The translations under genes and the position numbers were made by a program. A DNA stretch of 64,000 nt from Thiomicrorhabdus chilensis DSM 12352 (GTDB lineage Bacteria > Pseudomonadota > Gammaproteobacteria > Thiomicrospirales > Thiomicrospiraceae), in assembly GCF_000483485.1 (NCBI RefSeq), contig NZ_KI519609.1:2261460-2325459 (forward strand), read 5' to 3'. Shown in pieces: positions 34,738-43,393 of this stretch; position 1 is the first letter of the stretch, and the number at the start of each line of letters is the position of its first letter. The notes beneath the pieces were generated by a model. The model saw only the letters and a program-made list of their open reading frames with translations. It did no database searches and was not told the origin of the DNA.

Positions 34738-36936
34738 ATGACGGAGCATTCAACCACCAATCCATCGCTTACAACAGAAAACGATGAAGAGGTGCACGCC
34801 AGTGAATTCAAAGGCATCAACAGCCCTCTGCTTGATTGCTTAGTGATTTACAGCAAACTCAACCGCAATCCGATCTCCAAAGAATCCTTACTGTCCGGCC
34901 TGCCCATCGAGTGCGAAAACATCACCCCTGACATTTTCAAGCGCGCCGCCAACCGCGCCGGTCTGATCGCAACGTTCAAACAAAAGCAACTCGGAGAGAT
35001 TTCCAACCTGGTTCTCCCGTGTATTTTGATCCTTAAAAACCAACAGGCCTGTCTACTCCAAGAGATTGATTTTGAAAATCAGCAGGCCAAACTCATTTTG
35101 CCTGACCAAGAAGAGGGCCAAACCCTCATCTCACTGGAAGCCCTTCAGCAGGATTTTGACGGCTATGTTGTCTACCTGACTCAAAAACAATATCACGACC
35201 GTAAAAAAGAGAACCTTATCGGTTTTGAACAAGGCCACTGGTTCTGGGGCACCTTATGGTCATCGCGTGCCATTTACCGGGACGTTTTGATTGCCTCAGT
35301 CGTCATCAACTTCTTCATTCTCGCCAATCCGTTATTCGTCATGAACGTCTATGACCGAATTGTTCCCAATAACGCAGTGGAATCGCTTTGGGTTCTGGCC
35401 ATCGGCGTGAGCGTGGTGTACATGTTTGACATCCTGCTCAAATTCCTGCGTTCCTACTTTCTGGAAGTGGCGGGTAAAAAAAGCGATGTTTTACTGTCGG
35501 CCAAGCTGTTTGAACAGACTCTCGGACTGACCATGGCCAACCGCGAAGGCAGCATCGGTGCCTTTGCCAACAATCTGCGTGAATTTGACAGTATTCGCAA
35601 CTTCTTCACCTCAGGCACCATCGCTTCTCTGGTGGATCTACCGTTTGTGATTCTGTTTCTGCTGGTGATTTTCTACATTGCCGGCAGCATTGTAATGGTG
35701 CCGATTTTCATTATTTTAATCATTTTGCTCTACAGCCTGTTGCTAAAAGGGCCAATCCAGCGAAGCATCGAAGCCTCCTACGAAGCCTCCAGCCAGAAGA
35801 ATGCGGTTTTAATCGAAACCTTAACCGCGATTGACACCATCAAATCATTGGGAGTTGAAGCACACTCACAATGGAAATGGGAACAGGCGGTGGGCGAAAT
35901 CGCCCGTGCCAGCTTGCGCTCCAAAATGCTGCAGAGTTCGATTGGCCGCATGACCGGTTTCATGCAGCAAATGAGTACGGTCGTCATTGTACTGTCGGGC
36001 GTTTACATGATCCAGGAAGGCGACCTGACCATGGGTGGGCTCATTGCAACGGTAATGATCAGCCAGAGAGCGATTGGCCCAATGGGACAGTTTGCCAACC
36101 TGACCAGCTCCTACCAACAAACCAAAACGGCTTTAGACACGCTCAATCAACTCATGAAAAAAGAGATTGAACGCCCTGAAGAAAAACGTTTCATCCAGCA
36201 CCCGCACTTTGAGGGGGCCATTGAGTTCGTCAATGTCAGCTTCACCTATCCCAATGAGAACAAACCGGCTCTGAAAAATGTCAGTTTTAAAATCGAACCC
36301 GGCGAAAAAGTAGGCATCATCGGAAGAATCGGCTCGGGTAAATCGACCATAGAAAAACTTATTCTGGGCTTTTACCAGCCGACAGAAGGGTCGATTATGA
36401 TTGACGGCATAGACATCACTCAGCTTGACCCAGCGGAATTGAGACGTAACATCAACTACGTTCCCCAAGAAGTCACATTGTTCAGTGGTGATGTACGCGA
36501 TAACATCGCTTACCGAGCCCCTTACATTGAAGATGACAAGATCATCAAAGCGGCGCGTCTGGCAGGCGTGGACGATTTCATTAAACAGCACCCTTCCGGT
36601 TACAGCCTTAAAATCAATGAGGGCGGTAGTTCTTTATCCGGTGGGCAACGTCAAAGCATTGGGGTCGCCCGCGCGCTCCTGCTGGAAGCGCCCATTTACC
36701 TGTTTGACGAACCGACCAATTCTCTGGACGCCAAGTCGGAACAGATCATGATTGACCGCCTCAAACAGGGCACCATTAAAAACACCAGTATTCTAGTCAC
36801 CCACAAAATGAGCCTGTTACAGCTAACCGACCGACTGATGGTCATGGATAACGGAAAACTGATTGCCGATGGCGAAAAACAAAGCGTACTCGAAGCCTTG
36901 AAGACGGGCAGAATTAATAAAAGCAACCAATCATGA
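34738..36936 (+). CDS. lapB: Type I secretion ABC transporter LapB
   Basis: Inner-membrane ATPase that exports the adhesin. The 732-residue protein begins with a C39-like domain (S-P-L-L-D-C-L near residue 30) that lacks the peptidase active-site context. Membrane helices around residues 170-330 and an ABC domain follow, with Walker A G-R-I-G-S-G-K-S-T, signature L-S-G-G-Q-R-Q, Walker B I-Y-L-F-D-E-P and H-loop V-T-H-K. A start at 34717 is possible but has no ribosome binding site; 34738 has AGGA twelve bases upstream. It overlaps lapC by four bases. Confidence 0.92.
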   Translation: MTEHSTTNPSLTTENDEEVHASEFKGINSPLLDCLVIYSKLNRNPISKESLLSGLPIECENITPDIFKRAANRAGLIATFKQKQLGEISNLVLPCILILKNQQACLLQEIDFENQQAKLILPDQEEGQTLISLEALQQDFDGYVVYLTQKQYHDRKKENLIGFEQGHWFWGTLWSSRAIYRDVLIASVVINFFILANPLFVMNVYDRIVPNNAVESLWVLAIGVSVVYMFDILLKFLRSYFLEVAGKKSDVLLSAKLFEQTLGLTMANREGSIGAFANNLREFDSIRNFFTSGTIASLVDLPFVILFLLVIFYIAGSIVMVPIFIILIILLYSLLLKGPIQRSIEASYEASSQKNAVLIETLTAIDTIKSLGVEAHSQWKWEQAVGEIARASLRSKMLQSSIGRMTGFMQQMSTVVIVLSGVYMIQEGDLTMGGLIATVMISQRAIGPMGQFANLTSSYQQTKTALDTLNQLMKKEIERPEEKRFIQHPHFEGAIEFVNVSFTYPNENKPALKNVSFKIEPGEKVGIIGRIGSGKSTIEKLILGFYQPTEGSIMIDGIDITQLDPAELRRNINYVPQEVTLFSGDVRDNIAYRAPYIEDDKIIKAARLAGVDDFIKQHPSGYSLKINEGGSSLSGGQRQSIGVARALLLEAPIYLFDEPTNSLDAKSEQIMIDRLKQGTIKNTSILVTHKMSLLQLTDRLMVMDNGKLIADGEKQSVLEALKTGRINKSNQS
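35044..35051 (-). repeat. CAGGCCTG element inside lapB
   Basis: Minus-strand reading CAGGCCTGTTGGTTTTTA. In the gene it encodes N-Q-Q-A-C-L in the C39-like domain. Confidence 0.75.
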
Positions 36937-38297
36937 CCGAAAAAAACCATAACAAACCGCCGATCAAACCGATCTCGCATGACAAGCAGCAAGATCTGGA
37001 ATTCATGTCCAGCCTGAGCCAAGCGGCGTTGGAAAAGCCGACACGACGTTCACAACTCGTCGTCTGGGTGGTGCTTTTAGTGATGATCTGGCTGGTGGTC
37101 TGGGCCAACTATGCAGAGCTCGATAAGATCGTGCGTGGAGAAGGCAAGGTGGTGCCTTCAACCAAAGTTCAGGTGATCCAGAACCTCGAGGGTGGAATCG
37201 TTGAAGATATTTTTTTCCAATCCGGTGACAAGGTACGTAAAGGCGACGTGCTCATCAAACTGGACAACACCCAATTCGCGAGTTCCTTTGGCGAGAGTAA
37301 GATACGTGCGACCCAGTTGCGCGCGCGCGCCCAAAGGTTACATGCCGAAGCCTTTAACAAACCTCTAACAAGAACCAAAGACCTTGACGACCCGATCATG
37401 CAGACCCTGTTTGACCGCGAATATCAGCTTTATGAATCCCGCCAAAAACAACTCTTGACCACTCATGCGATATTGGATGCGCAAATTGAACAGCATAAAA
37501 TCGAACTTACCGAAGCCTATAGCCAGGAAACCCAACTTAAACGTTCTCACCGCCTTTTAAGCCGCGAAATCAACATGATGAGACCGCTGGTCAGGCAAGG
37601 TATTGCTTCTGAAGTCGACTTGCTGAAATTACAGCGTGAAGAGAACGATGCCTTAACCAAACTGAAAAGCACGCAGAACTCGATCCCCAGACTTAAATCG
37701 ATCATTGCCGAAGCCAAAAACAAACGTAAACAGGCCGAAGAAGAATTCATGAATCAGGCGCATGAGGAGCTTAATGACGTGCTTGCCGAGATCAGTCAGA
37801 TTGACCAGTCCAATACCGCGCTGGAAGACCGAGTGCGCCGCACTGCGATTACCTCACCGGTAAACGGCACCATCAAACAGCTGCTCGTCAACACCATCGG
37901 CGGGGTGGTTCAACCGGGAAGCGACATTGTTGAAATCGTTCCTGACGATGACAAACTTGTTCTGGAGACCAAAATCCTGCCCGCCGACATCGGATTTATC
38001 TATCCCGGCCTAAAAGCCAAAGTAAAATTCACCGCTTATGATTTTGCAATCTACGGCGGGCTTGACGGCATCGTCACGCGCATATCCGCCGACACCATCA
38101 CCGACGAGGAAGGCAACAGTTTTTACATCGCGCGCATTCAAACCGACAAAAACCATTTAGGCAATAAAGCGCAACCGCTGTTCCTGCTTCCGGGCATGAC
38201 GGCCAGTGTCGACATCGTCGTCGGAAAACACACCGTATTGGATTACATCCTAAAACCGATTATCAAGGCAAAAGAGCTAGCCCTCAGAGAGTCCTGA
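36933..38297 (+). CDS. lapC: Type I secretion membrane-fusion protein LapC (HlyD family)
   Basis: Links LapB to the outer-membrane channel. The 454-residue protein has a cytoplasmic N-terminus, one membrane helix (V-V-W-V-V-L-L-V-M-I-W-L-V-V-W-A), the biotinyl/lipoyl-like half motif I-Q-N-L-E-G-G-I-V-E-D-I-F near 85-97, a long coiled-coil (about 130-300) and the second half with V-N-G-T-I-K-Q. The start codon overlaps the lapB stop as ATGA, showing translational coupling. Confidence 0.92.
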   Translation: MTEKNHNKPPIKPISHDKQQDLEFMSSLSQAALEKPTRRSQLVVWVVLLVMIWLVVWANYAELDKIVRGEGKVVPSTKVQVIQNLEGGIVEDIFFQSGDKVRKGDVLIKLDNTQFASSFGESKIRATQLRARAQRLHAEAFNKPLTRTKDLDDPIMQTLFDREYQLYESRQKQLLTTHAILDAQIEQHKIELTEAYSQETQLKRSHRLLSREINMMRPLVRQGIASEVDLLKLQREENDALTKLKSTQNSIPRLKSIIAEAKNKRKQAEEEFMNQAHEELNDVLAEISQIDQSNTALEDRVRRTAITSPVNGTIKQLLVNTIGGVVQPGSDIVEIVPDDDKLVLETKILPADIGFIYPGLKAKVKFTAYDFAIYGGLDGIVTRISADTITDEEGNSFYIARIQTDKNHLGNKAQPLFLLPGMTASVDIVVGKHTVLDYILKPIIKAKELALRES

Positions 38298-38323
38298 TCG
38301 GAGTCAGTCGGTCTTTTATCCAA

Positions 38324-40165
38324 ATGAACAGTTCTTTTCATACACTCCACAGTCGACCTGCGTCTCAAACCATGAGAGGCAGGCATCAGTCCCTATTCCA
38401 TTTCTTGCTGATCTGTTTCACCTGCTTGGGCATATTGTTTTCTCCCGCAGCCATTGCCGGCGATGGAAAAACCACCCCCATTAAAATGCAGCTTAAGTGG
38501 GAACATCAATTTCAATTTGCCGGTTACTATATGGCTAAACACAAGGGCTTTTACCGTCAATATGACTTGGATGTCGAGTTCATTGCCGCCACGCCCGACT
38601 CCGATCCCATCGAAGCAGTATTAAACGGGGAAGCAGACTTTGGCGTTGGAACCAGCGATTTACTGCTTAAATTCCACCAGGGCCATCCGGTTAAAGTTCT
38701 TGGGGTACTTTTCCAACACTCGCCCCTAGCCTTGGTATCTCTGGAGTCTTCCGGCATTGATACCGTCCAGGATCTCGCCAACCGCGCCATGATGATCGAA
38801 CCCAACTCTGCTGAAATCTATGCCTACCTCAAACAGTCCGGCCTGTCTCTGAACTCATTGCAAACCGCCAATCATAGCCTTCAAATCTTCGAGTTGATTT
38901 CCGGACAAGTCGATGCCATGAGTGTCTATACGACCACCGAGCCTTTTGAACTCTATGCCAAAGAAATTCCCTATCGAATCTTCACTCCAAGAATGGGAGG
39001 GATCGACTTTTACGGAGATAACCTGTTCACCACGACTCAACTGATCAATTTAAACCCTAAACGGGTTGAACAGTTCACACAGGCCAGCTTCGAAGGCTGG
39101 AAATACGCCATGAACCATATTGAAGAAAGCATAAACGTGATTCTAGCAAACTATCCGGCAAACCGGAGTCGTCAGGCGTTGCGTTTTGAAGCTGAAACCA
39201 TGCAGGATTTAATGCGCACAGACCTGATTGAACCGGGCTACATGACTGAAAATCGCTGGCACCACATTCAAACCATTTACCAAGAATTGGGATTATTGGA
39301 TCGCCAAGCAAACATGCAATTAGAGGACTTTTTATACAATCCCGATGCCCAGCTCAACCGGCTCAAATCCTCAATGCAATGGCTAACCTTGACTGTCATT
39401 GTCATTCTGACTATCACCGCTTTAACGCTGTACCTGCTTAGAAGGGTCAATCAAACACGCAAGCAGCTGGCGGCTATGGTTCAAAACTCCCCCATCCCGA
39501 TTCTGCTTTTAAATGAACGCCTAACTATCATCGAATGGAACCGACAGGCTGAAAAAGTCTTTGGCTGGCCAGCTCATGAGGTGCTCGGCAAGGATGTCAT
39601 AGACATTCTGGTGGCAAATTCCCATCAGGCTTCAGTCCGAGAGGTTCTGAAAAACACCCTCAAACAACAACTAAGCCAAACGTTCAGTAATAAAAACCTA
39701 ACCAAAAGCGGTCAATTAATTTCATGTAACTGGTCGAATGCGCCTTATCATGTGCAACACAAAAAGTATGTATTATGCATGGCCATCGACACCTCCGAAA
39801 TCCGGGAACTCAAGGCGATCACCCTGGCCAAGGAAGACACACAAGAGGAGTGCGATCTCCAGAAGAAACAGGCATTACTTTCCGGACTGGTTGAAATTAC
39901 GCAACTGTGCCTGACCATTTGGGAAGAGTGTACTCATACCAGCAAGATTCAGCTCGCAGACCAGAGTGGCCTCTGGCGTGTGAGCTTGGACAATGGCACC
40001 GCCAAAACTCGTACCCTTGATAAATACCTCAGCCTTGAAACCATCCCCAACAACCCCAGATGGAAAACCGTCATACAAACCGCCAACTTCATTATTCGTC
40101 AGTGCCCAGACCATCCTATGACGGAAAAACTCAAAAAACTCAAGCTACGGCACCAGCATAAATAA
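38324..40165 (+). CDS. THI5/NMT1 periplasmic-binding domain fused to PAS, membrane sensor
   Basis: A 613-residue protein. Signal peptide (ending A-I-A-G), then a solute-binding domain of the NMT1/THI5 type (I-K-M-Q-L-K-W-E-H-Q-F-Q-F-A-G-Y-Y-M-A and G-x-A-D-F-G-V-G-T-S-D-L-L), a membrane helix around residues 345-365 and a cytoplasmic PAS domain (N-S-P-I-P-I-L-L-L-N, F-G-W-P-A-H-E-V-L-G-K). The last 105 residues (L-C-L-T-I-W-E-E-C, G-L-W-R-V-S-L-D-N-G-T, T-R-T-L-D-K-Y-L-S-L-E) form a domain I cannot name. There is no kinase or GGDEF output. It sits 26 bases after lapC and probably senses a pyrimidine-like or other small ligand (inference). Confidence 0.75.
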   Translation: MNSSFHTLHSRPASQTMRGRHQSLFHFLLICFTCLGILFSPAAIAGDGKTTPIKMQLKWEHQFQFAGYYMAKHKGFYRQYDLDVEFIAATPDSDPIEAVLNGEADFGVGTSDLLLKFHQGHPVKVLGVLFQHSPLALVSLESSGIDTVQDLANRAMMIEPNSAEIYAYLKQSGLSLNSLQTANHSLQIFELISGQVDAMSVYTTTEPFELYAKEIPYRIFTPRMGGIDFYGDNLFTTTQLINLNPKRVEQFTQASFEGWKYAMNHIEESINVILANYPANRSRQALRFEAETMQDLMRTDLIEPGYMTENRWHHIQTIYQELGLLDRQANMQLEDFLYNPDAQLNRLKSSMQWLTLTVIVILTITALTLYLLRRVNQTRKQLAAMVQNSPIPILLLNERLTIIEWNRQAEKVFGWPAHEVLGKDVIDILVANSHQASVREVLKNTLKQQLSQTFSNKNLTKSGQLISCNWSNAPYHVQHKKYVLCMAIDTSEIRELKAITLAKEDTQEECDLQKKQALLSGLVEITQLCLTIWEECTHTSKIQLADQSGLWRVSLDNGTAKTRTLDKYLSLETIPNNPRWKTVIQTANFIIRQCPDHPMTEKLKKLKLRHQHK

Positions 40166-40564
40166 CTTTTAGCTCAAGTCGAAATGATATTTACCCTTTT
40201 TTACCTGAATTTGATCGCATCACATTTGCGTATTGATGCGGTAATAAGGATAATTTAACAAGGGTTTCTAGGGATAAGCTTGGTTTATTTGCAATCAATC
40301 GCAAGGTATCAAAGACAAGCCATAAGTTTTCTTGATGTTTTGATGTGTAATTAAGCAAATGATCTGCTGGTACAAACCAGTATCTATCACTCTCAAAACG
40401 TTCATTCCATAATTTGCATATTGCATACTGACTGAAGGCAACTGAACGAAAAACCTATAAAAAAAACAAATAGATACACATACTCTATTTTGAGTTATGA
40501 TAAATATCTGCCTGATTAAATAGATAAAAAAACATACAGTGCAGAAAAGAGAGAGGATGCACCT
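40166..40564 (+). promoter_or_regulatory. Long AT-rich regulatory region before the LuxR-type gene
   Basis: About 400 bases without a credible gene. It contains the tandem motif TTTACC-CTTT-TTTACC (40190-40205), matching that before the lap locus, and an inverted pair GCATCA/TGATGC around 40216-40239. GAGAGGA at 40551-40557 is the ribosome binding site of the next gene. Confidence 0.45.
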
Positions 40565-41173
40565 TTGAATAAAAGGCCGATTTACATTTACGTGCAAGAT
40601 CCAAATGCATTAAAGACATGGTTGAGCGCGTGCGAAAGCAAACCGGAAATCATCTACAACCTGGAATCACTTGACTCTAAAACCAGTGCAAAAGAACACT
40701 TACTGTTGCTTCATGAAACAGAAGAAGTCAATGACCAACAGGTTCGCAAACTGGCCGAAATGGGCTGGGATATTTTATTGTTCAGCAATAAACCTAGCGT
40801 CAACCAGAGCATCCATTTTTTTAAACTGGGTATCAAAGGATATTTAAATACTTTTTCAAGTTCGGAACGCATTAAACAAGCCATTGAAACGGTCCAACTA
40901 GGCAATGTCTGGCTTGGCCAAAACCTTATGAATGCCATGATTCAATCGATAGGCGACAAAAACCTTGGAACAGATGAGTGGAAAAAAAACCTGACTGAGC
41001 GCGAAATAGAAGTCGTCAGTTGGGTTGTCAAAAGTAAAAGTAATAAAGAAATTGGCCAATTGCTGGACATTACTGAACGCACGGTAAAGGCTCATTTGCA
41101 AAATGTTTTTCAAAAACTTAATGTCAAAGACCGATTGAGCTTGGTCATTAAGGTGCAAAGTTGGCAAGCCTGA
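40565..41173 (+). CDS. LuxR-type regulator with degenerate receiver
   Basis: A 202-residue regulator. The start is TTG at 40565: GAGAGGA lies seven bases upstream, while the nearby ATG (40557) meets a stop after three codons. The N-terminal 120 residues have receiver-like alternation, but the phospho-acceptor position reads L-L-L-L-H-E-T-E (46-53) with no Asp, and the conserved Lys is Asn in G-Y-L-N-T. The C-terminal LuxR helix-turn-helix is intact (L-T-E-R-E-I-E-V-V, S-N-K-E-I-G-Q-L-L, T-V-K-A-H-L-Q-N-V-F). It may respond to a ligand such as c-di-GMP, as CsgD/VpsT-type proteins do, but the VpsT W-[FLM]-[TS]-R motif is not kept (W-L-G-Q). Confidence 0.8.
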   Translation: MNKRPIYIYVQDPNALKTWLSACESKPEIIYNLESLDSKTSAKEHLLLLHETEEVNDQQVRKLAEMGWDILLFSNKPSVNQSIHFFKLGIKGYLNTFSSSERIKQAIETVQLGNVWLGQNLMNAMIQSIGDKNLGTDEWKKNLTEREIEVVSWVVKSKSNKEIGQLLDITERTVKAHLQNVFQKLNVKDRLSLVIKVQSWQA

Positions 41174-41260
41174 CAGGCGCTGTTTCAAACCCGAAAGAAT
41201 TAGATTCGATAACAACCTTTAAAAAAACATATTCAGTCAAACCTGAATGAGGAGCCTAAA

Positions 41261-42604
41261 ATGGATGCTTTTAACATGAAACGTTTTTATCTGACTTGCC
41301 TGGGAGGCATGATTTTCCCACTGGCAAGCCTATTCAACCCGGCGATCGCCATTGAGCTCAATGAAACCGTTGAGGACGCCATTCTGCACAACCCGCAATT
41401 GCGTGAGCAAGTCAAGGCCTACCGCGCGATTGAAGCGGAACTGGATGGTGCAAAAGGCAGCTGGCGCCCTACAATCGACTTATCTGCTGGCATTGGTTAT
41501 GAAGAGGTCGACAATCAAACTACTGACAACACCGGCGACGGCCTGACCCGCCGTGAAGCCTCGATCCGCTTGACTCAAAACCTGTTTGAAGGCTTTGGCA
41601 CCGAAAATGAAATCAAACGCCAACAGCATCGTTTGGATGCCGCAGCCTATCAGGTTGAGGCCACCGCCAATCAGATTGCTTTGGATATGACCGAAGCCTA
41701 TATCAACCTGATCAAAGAAAAAGAGTTTGTAACACTCGCCGAAGACAACGTTGAGACCCACCAGAAAATCCTCGACCAGATCACACAGAGACGAGAGGCA
41801 GGAATCGGCAATCAGGTAGAAGTCGACCAAGCTAAAGCACGTCTGGCCTTGGCTCAATCCAATCTAATGGCAGCAAAAAACAACTATTCCGATGTATTGT
41901 CACGTTTTCAACGTGTACTGGGACGTTTTCCTGACAGCGAACTCATTGCGCCAAACTTTGAAACCGAACTGCCGAAAACCGTCGAAGAAGCGGTGGATAT
42001 CGCCCTTCTAAACCATCCGACCATCCTTTCGGCCAGTGCGGACATTGCTGAAGCACAAGCGCAATATGATGCCTCTGAAAGCAGTTATTACCCGCGTATC
42101 GACTTGGAAATCGAAAAAACCTACGACCATAACATTGCCGGTGTCGAAGGTCGTAATGAAGATTTTCAAGCTATGCTGAGAATGCGTTACAACCTATACA
42201 ATGGCGGTAAAGACAAAGCCGAAAGACGTCGTACCAACAGTGCCATGCATCAGGCGATTGAGATTCGCAACAACAGCCGTCGCCAAGCAATTGAGAACCT
42301 TCGTTATGCTTGGAATGCCCACCAATATGTAGGTGCGCAGCTGGACTACATTCAAGCCCACATCAAAATGACACGTGATACGCTCGAGGGCTACCGTCAA
42401 CAATTCAGTCTAGGACGCCGTTCGTTGCTTGACCTGTTGAACACGGAAGATGAATACATCAATGCGTTGAGAACACTGGTCACCAGTGAAAATGAATATA
42501 AACTGGCGGAATACCGGATCCTCAATGGCATGGGCACCCTGCTTGATACCTTGGAAGTGCAAGTGGACATGGCTCAGTCTGAAAACGACTATTCCAACTA
42601 CTAA
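41261..42604 (+). CDS. lapE: TolC-family outer-membrane channel of the type I system (LapE)
   Basis: Outer-membrane efflux protein forming the exit duct with LapB and LapC. The 447-residue protein has a signal peptide ending A-I-A-I, then two TolC-type repeats. They include R-L-T-Q-N-L-F-E-G-F-G-T-E-N-E-I-K in the first, M-R-Y-N-L-Y-N-G-G-K-D-K-A in the second and S-L-G-R-R-S-L-L-D-L-L-N near the C-terminus. GAGGAG precedes the ATG. It is separated from lapB/lapC by the sensor and LuxR-type genes, and ends at a strong terminator. Confidence 0.9.
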   Translation: MDAFNMKRFYLTCLGGMIFPLASLFNPAIAIELNETVEDAILHNPQLREQVKAYRAIEAELDGAKGSWRPTIDLSAGIGYEEVDNQTTDNTGDGLTRREASIRLTQNLFEGFGTENEIKRQQHRLDAAAYQVEATANQIALDMTEAYINLIKEKEFVTLAEDNVETHQKILDQITQRREAGIGNQVEVDQAKARLALAQSNLMAAKNNYSDVLSRFQRVLGRFPDSELIAPNFETELPKTVEEAVDIALLNHPTILSASADIAEAQAQYDASESSYYPRIDLEIEKTYDHNIAGVEGRNEDFQAMLRMRYNLYNGGKDKAERRRTNSAMHQAIEIRNNSRRQAIENLRYAWNAHQYVGAQLDYIQAHIKMTRDTLEGYRQQFSLGRRSLLDLLNTEDEYINALRTLVTSENEYKLAEYRILNGMGTLLDTLEVQVDMAQSENDYSNY

Positions 42605-42635
42605 AACTCCTAAAGGTCTGGTTTGGATTTTCAAA

Positions 42636-42643
42636 CAGGCCTG
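42636..42643. repeat. CAGGCCTG element, intergenic
   Basis: Centre of the palindrome AAACAGGCCTGTTT, between lapE and its terminator. Confidence 0.65.
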
Positions 42644-42665
42644 TTTATAAGCTGTAGAAACCCAT

Positions 42666-42704
42666 AAAACAGCGATGCATTTTATCAAACCATCGCTGTT
42701 TTCA
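42666..42704. terminator. Bidirectional terminator
   Basis: AAAACAGCGATG and CATCGCTGTTTT form a perfect 12-bp stem with a 13-base loop. It serves lapE and the convergent TauE/SafE-type gene. Confidence 0.88.
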
Positions 42705-42706
42705 TA

Positions 42707-43393
42707 TTAGACCTTTAACGTCATCGCCAAATATATTTGCCAGGCTCCCATGGACATAACCCCCAGGCCTGCCAATTTTCGCACCCATTCTTTTCGAGCC
42801 AGCCGGGTGAAGTAGAATGCAAACACCCCCATCAGCATCAAGTTGGGCAAGGTTCCCAAACCAAATGCCAACATTACCATCGCCCCCTGAAGGGCTCCAC
42901 CGGCACTCAAGGCCATAATCAACATGCTGTACACCAATCCACAAGGCAACCAGCCCCAAATCAGGCCATACCACCACGCTTGCGGCAACGATTTTACCGG
43001 CGTCAGCTTTTTCGCATAGGGTTGCATTCTCAACCAAAGTTTTTGACCAAGTTTTTCAATCTGCACCACTCCATACCACCAGCCAGCCAAATACAAGCCC
43101 AAGGCCAACATAAACAGTCCGGCCAATACTTGTAACGCTTGCTGAGCCGGGAGGACGGTCGCTAAAGAGCCTAAGGCCGCGCCCAAGTAGCCGAACAGAG
43201 CCCCAATCAACATGTAACTGCTGATACGCCCCAGATTATAGGCCAACTGATACGGGAGCATGCGCCACCAACTGCTCTGAACCCGCACATCCAAGCTAAA
43301 GGTCAAAGCGCCGACCACACCGCCACACATTCCCAAACAGTGGACACCGCCTAATATTCCCACCAATAGGGACGTAAGGTAAATTGATTCCAT
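42707..43393 (-). CDS. TauE/SafE-like (UreH domain) membrane protein
   Basis: A 228-residue protein with six hydrophobic helices. It has the motif H-C-L-G-M-C-G-G at 18-25 in the first helix and W-L-P-C-G-L-V-Y in the middle, both typical of the sulfite-exporter TauE/SafE-like group often found near cbb3 oxidase assembly genes. The cysteine-containing motifs suggest metal, perhaps copper, handling, but no cco gene is in the window. Its ATG overlaps the comM stop by one base (TAATG), so it is translationally coupled to comM. Confidence 0.8.
   Translation of the reverse strand: MESIYLTSLLVGILGGVHCLGMCGGVVGALTFSLDVRVQSSWWRMLPYQLAYNLGRISSYMLIGALFGYLGAALGSLATVLPAQQALQVLAGLFMLALGLYLAGWWYGVVQIEKLGQKLWLRMQPYAKKLTPVKSLPQAWWYGLIWGWLPCGLVYSMLIMALSAGGALQGAMVMLAFGLGTLPNLMLMGVFAFYFTRLARKEWVRKLAGLGVMSMGAWQIYLAMTLKV
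42764..42771 (+). repeat. CAGGCCTG element inside the TauE-like gene
   Basis: Reads CAGGCCTGCCAATTTTC on the plus strand. In the gene, on the minus strand, it encodes K-L-A-G-L-G. Confidence 0.75.
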
